From positions 62,001-126,000 of the forward strand of contig JADJMI010000010.1 in NCBI GenBank assembly GCA_016709665.1: a stretch of DNA of 64,000 bases. The letters run 5' to 3'. This stretch comes from Betaproteobacteria bacterium (GTDB taxonomy: Bacteria > Pseudomonadota > Gammaproteobacteria > Burkholderiales > Usitatibacteraceae). Below, one piece after another: positions 45,389 to 55,508 of this stretch; position 1 is the stretch's first letter; the number at the start of each line of letters is the position of its first letter. The notes beneath the pieces were generated by a model. It ran no database searches. It was not told where the DNA came from and saw nothing but the letters and a program-made list of their open reading frames with translations. Made by a program: the position numbers and the translations under genes.

Positions 45389-46303
45389 ATGGCGAATCAA
45401 TTGGACCTGCGGGACCTGCGCTACTTCGAGGCGATCGCCGAGACCGGGCACCTGGGCCAGGCCGCCGCGAAGCTCTTCCGCACGCAGCCCGCGCTCACCG
45501 GGTGCGTGCGCCGGCTGGAGGCGACGCTCGGCACGGCACTTTTCGAGAAGGTGGGCCGCGGCATCCGGCTCACCGCCGCGGGGCACGCGCTCGTGCGGCG
45601 GGCGCGCAGCCTGCGCGTGGCGGCGGACGACACCGTGCGCGAGATCGCGGAGGTGGGCGCGGGCGTGGCGGGCCAGATCCGCATCGGCGTGCTGCCGACG
45701 CTCGCGCGCTTCCTCATGCCGCCCCTGTCGCGCGAGTTCCTGAAGGACGCGCCCGGCGTCACGCTGCGCACCGTCATCGCGCAGAACGACGTCCTCGCCA
45801 CGCAGCTCATGGCCGGCGAGGTGGATTTCATCCTCACCACCGCGGTGCGCGCCTCGGAGGACCTGGTGAACCACCGCGTGCTCGAGGACGAGGCGGTGGT
45901 CATCGCGAGCCGCAACCATCCGGTCCTCGCGAGGAAGCCGCGCCTCCAGGACCTGCTCGCCTACGAATGGGTGCTCGCGCCCGCTTCCGTGGGCACGCGC
46001 CAGTGGATCGAGCGCGTGTTCCAGAGCCGGGGCCTGCCGCCGCCGCACGTGCAGATCGAGACGAACCTCATCCTGATGATGCCCACGCTCATCCGCGAGA
46101 CGGAGCTGCTCACCTTCACCTCGCGCCTGCACGTGGGGCTTTCGGACGCGGGGACGGACCTGCGCGAGGTAAAGCTCAAGGAGACGACGATGCGCCGGCG
46201 CTTCGACGTGGCCTGGCGCCGGGGGGGCTATCTCTCGCCCGCGGCCGAGCGCCTGATCCAGCTCATCCGCTCGCGGGGGAGGAAGCTCTTCTCGGGCGAG
46301 TAG
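45389..46303 (+). CDS. LysR-family transcriptional regulator
   Basis: 304 residues. N-terminal winged helix-turn-helix (LRYFEAIAETGHLGQAAAKLFRTQPALTGCVRRLE), linker helix, then the effector domain (IRIGVLPTLARFLMPPL). Start ATG 45389; a TTG 15 bp upstream is less likely. Divergent from tctC, so it probably controls uptake and breakdown of the transported acid. Confidence 0.93.
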   Translation: MANQLDLRDLRYFEAIAETGHLGQAAAKLFRTQPALTGCVRRLEATLGTALFEKVGRGIRLTAAGHALVRRARSLRVAADDTVREIAEVGAGVAGQIRIGVLPTLARFLMPPLSREFLKDAPGVTLRTVIAQNDVLATQLMAGEVDFILTTAVRASEDLVNHRVLEDEAVVIASRNHPVLARKPRLQDLLAYEWVLAPASVGTRQWIERVFQSRGLPPPHVQIETNLILMMPTLIRETELLTFTSRLHVGLSDAGTDLREVKLKETTMRRRFDVAWRRGGYLSPAAERLIQLIRSRGRKLFSGE

Positions 46304-46334
46304 CGGCGGGCGCCCTCCCTTCGCAAGCCGCCGG

Positions 46335-49295
46335 TCACCGCACGCAGTTGCGCCCTTCCTGCTTCGCCCGGTAGAGCGCCGCATCGGCGCGCGCGATGAG
46401 CCCGGCGACCGTGTCGTCGTCCGAGGGCACGCACGCGGCCACGCCCACGCTGATGGTGACGACGGCGCCGATCGGCGAGGACGCGTGGGGGATCGCCAGC
46501 TCCTCGCAGCCCCGACGCAGGTCCTCGGCGAAGGCGAGCGCCGCCGCGTGGTCCGCACCCGGCAGGAGCACGACGAACTCCTCGCCACCGTAGCGCGCCG
46601 CCAGGTCGCCCGCGCGCCCCAGCGACTGCACGAGCTTTCGCGCGACCAGGGCGAGGCACCGGTCGCCCTCGGGATGCCCGGCCGAATCGTTGTACTGCTT
46701 GAAGGCGTCGATGTCGATCATCGCCACGGCGAGCGAAGCCTGCGCGCGCCGCGCCCGCCGCCATTCCTCCAGCAGCACCTCGTCGAAGCGGCGCCGGTTG
46801 GCGAGCCCGGTGAGCGCGTCGGCGAAGGAGAGCCGCGACAGGTGCTCGTTGGCGAGGCGCAGCTCCTCGGTGCGCTGCGCCACCAGGCGCTCCATCTCCT
46901 CGTTGCGCGCGCGCAGGGTGTTCGTGCGCAGGCGATACAGGCCCAGCACCAGCGCGAGCGCCGCGAGGCCCGCCAGCACCTCGAACCACGCCGTCTCGTA
47001 GAAGCGCGGCCGCACCGTGATGCCGAGCGGCGCCTCGAGCTCGCTCCAGCGCTCCCCGTCGAGGGTTGCGGCCACCTGGAACAGGAAGCGGCCGTGCGGC
47101 AGGGCCGGGAAAGTAGCCTCGCGGTTCTGCCCGGCATCGATCCAGTCGCTCGTCATCCCCTCGAGCTTGTAGCGGAAACGCACGCGGTTCGCGTCGCGCA
47201 GCGTCATCGCGGCGTAGCGGATGGACAGCGGCACCGAACCGGGCGGCAGCTCGATGCGCGCATCGGGCGCGGTGCTCGCGCCCGCGACGACGACGCTCTC
47301 GATGCGCACCGTCGGCGGCTGCCCCGCGCCCGGCAATCGCTTGGGGTCCACGATCACGAGGCCGTTGGTCGAGGGCAGCCACAGGCGGCCCTCGCGGTCC
47401 ACGGCGCCGGCGGGCTGGATGCCGCCCGCGAAGCTCGTGGCGCGCAGCGCGTCTCCCGGGCCGAAGCCCGTGGAGGTCACCTTCGTGATCTTTCCGTCCG
47501 CGAAATCGTCGAGCTCGCGGCGCGCCACGCGGAAGAAGCCGCGGTCGCAGGTCATCCACAGGTCGCCGCGGGAATCCTCCAGGATCGCCTGCGCGAGGCC
47601 GTCCCACAGCCCGTCCGCGGGCCGGATGCCGGCGACGCGGCCCGCGCGGATGCGGTTGATGCCCTGCCCGTTCGTGCCCACCCACAGGCTCCCCGAGGCG
47701 TCCTCGTGCAGCGCCATGATCCAGTTCGACACGAGGCCTTCGGCCTTGGTGATGGCGCCGAAGCGCCCGTCGCGATAGCGCACGAGCCCCTGGCCCGTCG
47801 TGCCGAACCAGAGCGTGCCGCTGCGGTCCTCGAGGATCGCGGTGACGCCCTCGGGTGGCGCGCCCGCTTCGCGCACGGTGACGAACCCCTGGCCGTCGAA
47901 GCGCGCGAGCCCCGAGCGCGTGCCGGCCCAGAGCGTGCCCTTGCTGTCCTCGTAGAGCGTGCGCACGTCCACGGTGGGCAGCCCCTGCGCGACGCCATAG
48001 GTGCGGACCTTGCCGCCCGCGATCCGCGCCACGCCGCCGGTGTAGGTGCCGACCCAGAGCGTGCCCGCGCGGTCCTCGTAGACGCTCGAGACCTCGTCCG
48101 TGGGCAGGCCCTCCTTCTTGCCCAGCACCGTGACGCGATCGCCCGCGATGCGGTTGAGGCCGCCGCCCGCGGTGGCGAGCCAGGTAGTGCCGTCGCGCGC
48201 GTGGACGACGGAGCGCACGTTGTCGTGGGAAAGGCCCTCGGGCGTGCCGAACACGACGAAGCTGCGATCGCGCAGCCGGCTCATGCCCCCGACCCAGGTG
48301 CCGACCCACACGCTGCCTTCGCGATCGACCTGCAGGGTCCAGATCTGGCTGCCGGCGAGGCCGCCCGGCGTGGAGATCGACGTGAAGCGCCCGCCCTCCA
48401 ACCGGCTCACGCCCCCGCCCCAGGTGCCGATCCACAGGCAGCCCTGCGCGTCCCACGCGAGGTAGGTGAGCTGGTCCGTGGGCAGCCCGTCGGCCGTGGT
48501 GTAGACGGTGACCTTGCCGTCGTGCACGCGCGCGAGTCCGCCGCCCGCCGTCGCGGCCCACACGCCGCCCTGCGGATCGGCGACGACCGAGCGCACCTCG
48601 CGGTGGGGAAAGCCGTTGCCCGGATCGAAGGTGCGGAACTTGCCCCCGGCGTACGCGACGAGCCCGCCGCCCGTGGTCGCGATCCACAGCGTGCCGTCGC
48701 GGTCGAAGGCGAGCGCGCGCAGGCGATTGGTCGGAAGCCCGTCGGCCGTCTTGAACACCTGCGTGGCGCCGTTCTGCACGCGCACCAGGCCGTTCTCGCT
48801 CGCGGCCCACATGACGCCGTCGGCCCCTTGCGCGAAGGCCCACACGCGGCGGTTGCCGGTGACCTCGCTCGCGATGGCGGGCCTGAACTTGCCGCCGCGG
48901 TAGATCGAGGCGCCGCTCGCGTGCCCGATCCACAGGTTCTGCTGCGCGTCCTCGAGGAACCCGAAGACGGGCTGCGCGGCCAGGTCGGGCGCCTGGGCGC
49001 GCTCGAAGGGCGTGAAGCGCACGCCGTCGAATCGCGCGAGGCCGCCGCCCGTGCCCACCCAGAGGTAGCCGTCGCGCGTCTGGTAGAGGGACTGGACGGT
49101 GTTGCTCGGCAGGCCCTGCTCCGTCTGCCAGTTGTCGATCTTGTATTGCGTGAGGGCGGGGATGTTCCCGCCGGGCCCGCCGGCGCGCGCGGTTGCCGGC
49201 ACGAAGCCGGCCCATGCGGCGGCCATCAGGGCGCAGGCGGCGAAAGCCCGCGCTCGCGGGAAGATCGTGACGGAGGGCTTCGTTCTTGGGTACAT
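46335..49295 (-). CDS. propeller-sensing diguanylate cyclase (Reg_prop, Y_Y_Y, GGDEF)
   Basis: 986 residues. Signal/anchor at the N-terminus (FAACALMAAAWAGFVPATARA), about 14 two-component-regulator propeller repeats of the type DRDGTLWIATTGGGLVAY up to residue 650, a Y_Y_Y domain, membrane helix (FEVLAGLAALALVLGLYRL), coiled-coil, then GGDEF with DALTGLANRR, GGEEF active site and an RxxD inhibitory site (RAGD) five residues before. Makes c-di-GMP in response to an extracytoplasmic signal. Start at 49295 puts the signal sequence near the N-terminus. Confidence 0.93.
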   Translation of the reverse strand: MYPRTKPSVTIFPRARAFAACALMAAAWAGFVPATARAGGPGGNIPALTQYKIDNWQTEQGLPSNTVQSLYQTRDGYLWVGTGGGLARFDGVRFTPFERAQAPDLAAQPVFGFLEDAQQNLWIGHASGASIYRGGKFRPAIASEVTGNRRVWAFAQGADGVMWAASENGLVRVQNGATQVFKTADGLPTNRLRALAFDRDGTLWIATTGGGLVAYAGGKFRTFDPGNGFPHREVRSVVADPQGGVWAATAGGGLARVHDGKVTVYTTADGLPTDQLTYLAWDAQGCLWIGTWGGGVSRLEGGRFTSISTPGGLAGSQIWTLQVDREGSVWVGTWVGGMSRLRDRSFVVFGTPEGLSHDNVRSVVHARDGTTWLATAGGGLNRIAGDRVTVLGKKEGLPTDEVSSVYEDRAGTLWVGTYTGGVARIAGGKVRTYGVAQGLPTVDVRTLYEDSKGTLWAGTRSGLARFDGQGFVTVREAGAPPEGVTAILEDRSGTLWFGTTGQGLVRYRDGRFGAITKAEGLVSNWIMALHEDASGSLWVGTNGQGINRIRAGRVAGIRPADGLWDGLAQAILEDSRGDLWMTCDRGFFRVARRELDDFADGKITKVTSTGFGPGDALRATSFAGGIQPAGAVDREGRLWLPSTNGLVIVDPKRLPGAGQPPTVRIESVVVAGASTAPDARIELPPGSVPLSIRYAAMTLRDANRVRFRYKLEGMTSDWIDAGQNREATFPALPHGRFLFQVAATLDGERWSELEAPLGITVRPRFYETAWFEVLAGLAALALVLGLYRLRTNTLRARNEEMERLVAQRTEELRLANEHLSRLSFADALTGLANRRRFDEVLLEEWRRARRAQASLAVAMIDIDAFKQYNDSAGHPEGDRCLALVARKLVQSLGRAGDLAARYGGEEFVVLLPGADHAAALAFAEDLRRGCEELAIPHASSPIGAVVTISVGVAACVPSDDDTVAGLIARADAALYRAKQEGRNCVR

Positions 49296-49338
49296 GGGGA
49301 GCCTTGGACCCGGCATTATGCCGTGCACCCCGGCCGCC

Positions 49339-51588
49339 TCAATTGAAATCCGTCGGCCGCCCCAGGAAGAGGTAGAACGCGGAATCGCCCTGGTAGGTCT
49401 TTCCCCAGCCGGCGTAGAAGGGGCCCGCCACGGTGTCGGCGCCGACGAAGACCGAGCCGGCCTTCTTCACCTGTCCCCATTGGAAGCCCGTCGCGCGATT
49501 CCACGCGTCGCCCGCCTCCAGCGAAAGGCCCATGTACCAGCCGCGGCCGAGCACGCGTGGCAGCTCGCCCATGCGGTAGTAGGTCACGAGGGACAGGCCC
49601 GCCGCCTGCGACCCCGCCAGAGCCCCCACGGGCGTGCCGCTCAGGTTGAGGAACCCGCCCAGCGTGAAGGAATCGCGGTCTTCCTTCGCCCGGCCGGCGA
49701 AGGCGAGGCCCAGCAGCGTGAGCCGGTCGAAGGTCACGGGCCACAGGAGCTGGCCCACGACCGTGTTCAGCTGCGATCCCTCGCCCGCCCGGTAGTCCGT
49801 CCGCGTGGCGTTCACGCTCGCGAGATAGCCGCGCCGCGGGAAGTTCGCGTCGTCGAGCGTGTCGAACGTGGCGTCCAGCTTGAGGAAGTTCGCGCTGTCC
49901 TTCGCCGGGGCGAGGTCCCGGCTGCTGATCGCCGGCGACGTGCGGAATCGCTGGTGCCCCGCGAGCACGCGCGCGACGCCCGTGCTGCCCAGGCGCCGGC
50001 CCAGCGCCATTGCGCCCGACACCGCTTCGTTCGTCACGCGGTCCGTGCGCCGGTTGCCCGTCACGTAGATGTCGTGGTCGGACTTGAGCGCCTCGAGCAC
50101 CGGCTCGACGAACCACGGGCTTCCGGGGCCCAGGGGCTGGTAGAAGCGGGTCGCCACGCGGCGAAGGTCGCCCACCTGCAGCTCGTTGCGCCATTCCGCG
50201 CCCCACGGGTTCACCCAGGTGCGGGTGTGCTGCAGGGTGATGGAAAAGCGCCCGTCGGTGTGGAAGTCGGTGACGGCGCGCCCGCCGATGCGCAGGTAGT
50301 CCGGGCCCCAGGCCTTTTCCTCGACGTCGATCACCGCCACCGTCCGCCCGTCGCGGTTCTCGGGGCGCACGTCCACGCGGGAGAATTCGCCCGAGCCGTG
50401 CAGCGCGCGCGAGGCTTCCTCGTAATCCCGCGGGCTCGCCACGTCGCCCACGGCGACGTGCGTGCGGTTCGCGACCTCGTTCGCCAGCGCCTGCGGGTTG
50501 GTGCGCACCGTGCCGCGCGTCTCGATCGCCTCGATCACCGGGTCCGCGTGCGGCGCCTGCAACCGGCGCACCGCGTCCCACGCGGCGTAGGCCTTCTCGT
50601 CGAGCGCGAGCGGGAGCAGGCGCGAAGCCATCGCGCGCGTCGCGGCCTCCCCGCGCGCGACGAGATCGTCCGCGCGCTCGAAATCGAAGAAGGTGAAGCC
50701 CTGCAGGTCCGGCGAGACGAGAACGTCCTGCGGCCGCAGCTCGCGCAGCGAGGCCGCCACGTTCTGCTCGGTGAGGATGTTGATCATCTGCTGCGCGACG
50801 CCGAACGCGGAGCCGAGCGCCTCGCGCGGCAGGAGCGGCGTGCCCACGTTCACCGCGATGATCACGTCCGCGCCCATCGCGCGCCCCACCTCCACGGGCA
50901 GGTTGCGCGTGAGGCCGCCGTCGCCGAGCAGCCGCTCGCCGATGCGCGTGGGCGAGCAGACGCCCGGCACCGACATCGAGGCGCGCATCGCCACGGAAAG
51001 CGGCACGTCGCGCAGCACCACCTGCTCGCCGCTCACCAGGTCGGTCGCCACCGCGCGCAAGGGGATGGACAGCGCGTCCAGGTGCTTCGCCTCGCTGCCG
51101 GGGCGCGCCACCTGGCGCAGGAACACCTCGACGTTCTGCGAGCCGAAGGCGCCACCCGGCAGGACGAGCCCGTCGCGGGACAGGCCGAATTCCGTCTGGC
51201 CGATGAAGCGCAGGTCGTCCTCCTTGCGCCGGAAGTTGAGGTCCTTGCGCGGCGGGCGGTCGGAGAAGATCGTGGCCCAGTCGGCCTCCTTCACGATCGT
51301 CTCCATCTCCTCGGGCGTGCGGCCGGCGGCGTAGGCCCCGCCCACGATCGACCCCATGCTCGTCGCGGCGATGGCGTCGACGGGAACGCGCAGCTCCCGC
51401 AGCACCTTCAGCACGCCGATGTGGGAGAGGCCGCGGGCGCCGCCGCCGGAAAGGACGAGGGCGATGCGGGGACGAGTTGCCGAGGCGGATGCGGGGCCGG
51501 GCGATTCGGCCGCGTGGCACGCGAGAGCGGGCAGGCAGGCCACCAGAAGGCTTGCTGCGAACGATGCGATGGGCCGCGGGATGGCCAT
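49339..51588 (-). CDS. patatin-like phospholipase with POTRA and beta-barrel (PlpD-like type Vd protein)
   Basis: 749 residues. Signal peptide; patatin domain with LVLSGGGARGLSHIGVL, nucleophile region AATSMGSIVGG and catalytic Asp in LLGDGGLTRNLP; then a POTRA-like domain (about 360-425) and a 16-strand-type barrel ending GRPTDFN (aromatic-ended C-terminus). Such proteins move their own lipase to the surface. The residue before the TS of the nucleophile motif is Ala, not the usual Gly. Confidence 0.9.
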   Translation of the reverse strand: MAIPRPIASFAASLLVACLPALACHAAESPGPASASATRPRIALVLSGGGARGLSHIGVLKVLRELRVPVDAIAATSMGSIVGGAYAAGRTPEEMETIVKEADWATIFSDRPPRKDLNFRRKEDDLRFIGQTEFGLSRDGLVLPGGAFGSQNVEVFLRQVARPGSEAKHLDALSIPLRAVATDLVSGEQVVLRDVPLSVAMRASMSVPGVCSPTRIGERLLGDGGLTRNLPVEVGRAMGADVIIAVNVGTPLLPREALGSAFGVAQQMINILTEQNVAASLRELRPQDVLVSPDLQGFTFFDFERADDLVARGEAATRAMASRLLPLALDEKAYAAWDAVRRLQAPHADPVIEAIETRGTVRTNPQALANEVANRTHVAVGDVASPRDYEEASRALHGSGEFSRVDVRPENRDGRTVAVIDVEEKAWGPDYLRIGGRAVTDFHTDGRFSITLQHTRTWVNPWGAEWRNELQVGDLRRVATRFYQPLGPGSPWFVEPVLEALKSDHDIYVTGNRRTDRVTNEAVSGAMALGRRLGSTGVARVLAGHQRFRTSPAISSRDLAPAKDSANFLKLDATFDTLDDANFPRRGYLASVNATRTDYRAGEGSQLNTVVGQLLWPVTFDRLTLLGLAFAGRAKEDRDSFTLGGFLNLSGTPVGALAGSQAAGLSLVTYYRMGELPRVLGRGWYMGLSLEAGDAWNRATGFQWGQVKKAGSVFVGADTVAGPFYAGWGKTYQGDSAFYLFLGRPTDFN

Positions 51589-51765
51589 GGCGTCACCTCG
51601 GGGAAGCGTCGGAGGGCTGCGCTAGGGGCGGCGCCAGTATCCGACAGGCCCGGGGCGCGGGCTAGGGGTGCCCCCTTCCCCGGTTTCGGCAGGCGACTTC
51701 TTCCATATCAAACCGCCCCCCGCGCCGAACGCCTACGATGGGACCATTCCCATGAAAGGCATCCC

Positions 51766-52002
51766 ATGACCGCGACCCCTGCGCCCGTTCCCGCCCCCAC
51801 CCCGGATGCCCTCCCGAAGCACGACATGCTCCGGGAGATGCTCGCCGACGTGAACGCCAAGCTCCAAGCCATCGGCGAGACGATCCTCGCGATGCAGGCC
51901 CACGGCGACATGCAGGACGACCACGTGAACCTCGCGAAGACGGCGAAGGACCTCGCCGTCGAAACCCACGCGAAAGTGGAGACGCTGCGCAAGGGCGGGT
52001 GA
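51766..52002 (+). CDS. small hypothetical protein, likely coiled-coil
   Basis: 78 residues. Pro/Ala-rich start (PAPVPAPTPDALP), then an amphipathic helical stretch (LREMLADVNAKLQAIGETILAMQ) with heptad-like spacing. No signal or membrane part. Good ribosome site (AAAGG) ahead. No family recognised. Confidence 0.55.
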   Translation: MTATPAPVPAPTPDALPKHDMLREMLADVNAKLQAIGETILAMQAHGDMQDDHVNLAKTAKDLAVETHAKVETLRKGG

Positions 52003-52047
52003 GCAAGTGCCGCCTGGAAACCCCGCACGCTCGACGGAGCCATCGAC

Positions 52048-52269
52048 TTGAACGCCGCCCAGGCCCTGAAAGCCGCGCAGAAGCTGCTCGCCTACAGCCA
52101 GTTCCTCGAGCAGCGCGATCCCGAGGAAAGCGCGCGCATCCTCCATGTCGCCAACAGCGGCATGGCGGCGGTCACCGCCCATCTCCGCGACCGGGAAGCC
52201 CCGGTCCCCGCGGACGGCCGGAACGCCATCGCCACGATGCTGGTGGAAGCGGACGCCGTGCAGCGGTAG
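52048..52269 (+). CDS. small hypothetical protein
   Basis: 73 residues from TTG at 52048, mostly helical (AQALKAAQKLLAYSQFLEQRDPEESARILHVANSGMAAV). Follows the previous small gene by 45 bp, same strand. No recognised family; the TTG start is weakly supported. Confidence 0.45.
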   Translation: MNAAQALKAAQKLLAYSQFLEQRDPEESARILHVANSGMAAVTAHLRDREAPVPADGRNAIATMLVEADAVQR

Positions 52270-52281
52270 CCGCTCCCGCCC

Positions 52282-54202
52282 TCACCGCCGCGACAGCCAC
52301 TCCAGCACCTTCCCGTAGAGCCGCTCCGGCTCGATCGGCTTGCCGAGGTGATCGTTCATGCCGGCTTCGAGGCACGCCGCGCGGTCGTCGTCGAACGCGT
52401 TGGCCGTGAGCGCCAGGATGGGCACGGAGGCGAATCGCGGATCCGCGCGCAGCAGGCGGGTGGCCTCCAGCCCGTTCATGCGCGGCATCTGCATGTCCAT
52501 GAGGATGAGCGCATAGGGCCGGTGGCGGGCCAGCTCCAGCGCCTGCTCGCCGTCTTCGGCCTCGTCCACCTCGAGGCCCGCTTGCGCCAGCAGCTCGCGC
52601 GACACCTCGCGATTGACCGGCTCGTCCTCGACGAGCAGCACGCGCGCGCCGCCGAAGCGCGAGCGCAGCACCTCCTCCGCGCCGCCACCCTGCGGGGCAT
52701 CACCGTCGCGCACGACGTCCCCGGAGGCCGCCGCGAGCCGCACCGTGAACCGGAAGGTGCTCCCGGCGGCCGAGGTGCTTTCCACGCCGATCTCGCCGCC
52801 CATCAGCTCGACGAGCCGGCGGCTGATGGCGAGGCCCAGCCCCGTGCCGCCGTACTTGCGCGTGAGCGAGCTGTCGGCCTGCTCGAACGCCGTGAAGAGG
52901 CGTTCGCGGTACTGCGGCTCGATGCCGATGCCGGTGTCCGCCACTTCGAAGCGCACCACGGCGCCCGGCCCCGCCGGCCCTTCGAGCGCCGCGCGCACCG
53001 TGACGCCGCCGCGCTCGGTGAACTTGATCGCGTTGCCCACGAGGTTCAGCAGCACCTGGCCGAGGCGAAGCGGGTCCCCCGCGAAGCGCTGGCTGCGAAG
53101 CGCCGCGGGGATCTCGACGCGAAGCGCGAGCCCTTTTGCCCGGGCCCGCGGCTCGCTCAGGGAAACGAGGTTGTCGACGACCGACTCCAGCGTGAAGTCG
53201 ATGCGCTCGAGCGTGAGCCGGTCGGCCTCGATGCGCGAGATGTCCAATATGTCGTTGATGATCGAGAGCAGGTGCCGCGAGGCGCCTTCGACCTTGCCGA
53301 GCTGCTCGCGCGACCTGTCGTCCGCGGCCCGGCGCCGCGCCAGGTTCGTGAGGCCGAGGATGCCGTTGAGGGGCGTGCGCAGCTCGTGGCTCATGTTGGC
53401 GAGGAAGGTGCTCTTGGCGCGGCTCGCGGTCTCCGCCATCTCCTTCGCGATGGTGATCTCGGCCAGGTGCTGCTTCTGCTGGGCGAGGAGCGAGTTGATG
53501 GTCTCGACCACGACCGCCGTCTCGCCCTGCGCGGCCACCGCGAGCGGCTGGACCTGCTCCGGCGGCAGCCTTCGCAGCCCGTTGATGGCGTCGATCACCG
53601 CGACGAGCGGGCGCGTGACGAAGCGGGTGAGCGCGAAGTAGAGGATGCCGGTGCTCAGCAGGATGAGGCCCAGGCCCACGGCCAGCACCTTCCCGGAGAG
53701 CGAGCGCAGGGACCGGTCGATGCGATCCCTGCGATGCGCCGACCAGCACCGCGCCGACGACCGAACGCCCGGTGTCGAAGATGGGCGTCACCACGGCCGC
53801 GACGGAGCCCTCGGGAAGGGAGAGTTCGACCAGCCGCGACTGCCCGCTCCCGATGCCGTCGGCGAGCTGGGGCAGCTCGATCCGCTGGCCGCCCTTGCCG
53901 TTGCGGAAGATCGACCGCCCGTCGGGCCGCCGAGGATGGCCACGATGTCGATGCCTTCGTGGTTGGCGACGACCTTTGTCGCACTGGTCCTCGAAGCCGA
54001 CGATCTCGTCGGTGCGCAGGCCGATGGCGAGGATGCGCTCGAACTGCGTGGCGATCTCGTGCGACACGGCCTGCGACCGCTCGGCGATCGCCCGCGAGTA
54101 GGCCTGCGAGAAGAATCGCGCCGCCGACAGCGTGACCGCCAGGACCGTGAGGACGAGCACCGTCCCGGCCACCAGCAGGATCTTGGCGCGCAGGCTTCCC
54201 AT
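52282..54202 (-). CDS. hybrid sensor histidine kinase/response regulator (frame broken)
   Basis: About 640 residues repaired. Start MGSLRAKILL with a membrane helix, periplasmic domain of about 130 residues, second helix (AVGLGLILLSTGILYFAL), HAMP-like linker, HisKA (ANMSHELRTPLNGILGLTN), HATPase (GGTGLGLAISRRLVELMGG) and C-terminal receiver (LILMDMQMPRMNG, Lys in LGKPIEP). Breaks at about 53730 and a compensating pair near 53980/53935 (EDQCDK must join VVANHEGID; then GGPDGRS). Overlaps the upstream binding-protein gene by ATGA. Confidence 0.88.
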
Positions 54203-55229
54203 CAGGGCTTGTCCCACTCGAACGCGGTGATCACCTGCGCGGCCAGGAGCTGCTCGCTGCGCACGGCGATGCCGAGCCGCTCGCCCGCGCGAGGCTGATG
54301 ACGGGCAGGCCCTTGGTCGTCGCGCGGATCGGCAGGCTCGCCGGCGACTTGCCCTCGACGAGGATCTGCCGCGCGAGGCGCCCGGCGGCGAGGCCCTGCT
54401 CGCGCTCGGAGACCGTGACGGCCGCAAGCGTGCCGTAGTGCACGCGGTCGATCCAGAAGCCCAGGTCGGGCAGGCTGGAGTTTTCCGCCGTCCAGCGCAG
54501 CACCTCCTGGTAGGGCACGTTCCGGCCGGCCTTGTCCTTGAAGCTGAAGATGCCGATGAGCGCGACCGCGTCCGCGATGTCCGGATAGGCGCCCATGCGC
54601 GCCTTGAACTCGTCGAACGTGCGCAGGGTTTCCCAGCCGACGATCGCGACGCCCGGCGGCAGCGGCGACTCCTTCATGCGCTGCACGACGGGCCCCCACA
54701 TCGGCGCCTCGTCCAGCACGACCACCAGGCGCTTCAGGCCCGGCACCAGCTTCTTCAACAGGTGGACCGATTCGCCGAAGTGTTCGTGTTCGATCACGCC
54801 CGTGACGTTCTTCGCCTTGTCGAAGCCGTAGTGCGCCGGGGACTTGTTCACGCCGCTGAAGACCTGCGGAACCGGCGTGTCGAGGTAGTGGCGCGTGACC
54901 AGGTCCTGCGCGTCGTCGTCGGTGGTGTAGACGAGATCCGGCTTCCACTCGTCGACGAGCGCGCGGGCCTCGCGGCCGCGGGCGGCCATCTGTTCCGGGG
55001 AGGATTGGCGCTTGGTATCGAGGGCGAAGACCTTGACCTGCGCGCGCGGGTCGGCGAGGCCGGCCTTGAAGCCCTCGAGCTGCCCGTCCGTCCACCGCCA
55101 GGGCGAGTGGTAGCTCATGACGTGGAGGATGCGAAAGGCTCGGCCCGGTCGACAGGCTTCTGCGCGAACGCGCCGGCCGCGAAGGAGTGGAAGGACGGCC
55201 AGCCGCCGCCCGGTCGAGGTGGTTTTCAT
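54202..55229 (-). CDS. periplasmic ABC_sub_bind-type binding protein paired with the hybrid kinase (frame broken)
   Basis: About 342 residues. Reads FRILHVMSYHSPWRWTDGQLEGFKAGL, DLVYTTDDDAQDLVTRHY, IPQVF-like PVPQVFSGVNKSPAHYGF, then a C-terminus that must change frame near 54292 to end AERLGIAVRSEQLLAAQVI. The signal peptide region (55150-55200) also needs two compensating indels to read FAAGAFAQ. Likely binds a ligand and presents it to the kinase encoded directly after it. Confidence 0.8.
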
Positions 55230-55281
55230 GGGTGGACTCCCTCTCGAATCCAGCTTAGGGTCGAGCGGGGCCGGGCAATAT

Positions 55282-55296
55282 GTCCTTGGTCAGGAC
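55282..55296. promoter_or_regulatory. short palindrome GTCCT-TGGTC-AGGAC
   Basis: Perfect 5-bp inverted repeat about 53 bp upstream of the binding-protein gene. Possible operator of the nearby sensor system; weak, based on position and symmetry only. The rest of the 279-bp gap 55230-55508 shows no gene. Confidence 0.25.
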
Positions 55297-55508
55297 TGCC
55301 CGAAAACGCAGTCCAGGGTGCATCGCCGGGGAAATCGGTCCCCCTCCTGTCCTATTACGGCATGCCGGGGGACAAACGGAGGCGGCGCGCGCGACTGCGG
55401 GCGAGTGCATGCTCCGGAAGGACCCGCCTGCCCGCGCGTAGAATCGGGACACTCGCCGCCAACGCCTGTCGATGGCGAACAAGAACAATTTCGGGACGCG
55501 GAGCACGC

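Noticed and set aside
49280..49296. Apparent third copy of the 17-nt motif (TTCTTGGGTACATGG)
   Set aside because: It lies within the first codons of the propeller gene, matches poorly, and is explained by the encoded MYPRT.
46485..49346. Very long open frame on the plus strand opposite the propeller-GGDEF gene
   Set aside because: It is an antisense frame of a high-GC gene; its translation is low-complexity Arg/Ala/Gly-rich and lacks domain motifs, while the minus-strand frame has clear domains.
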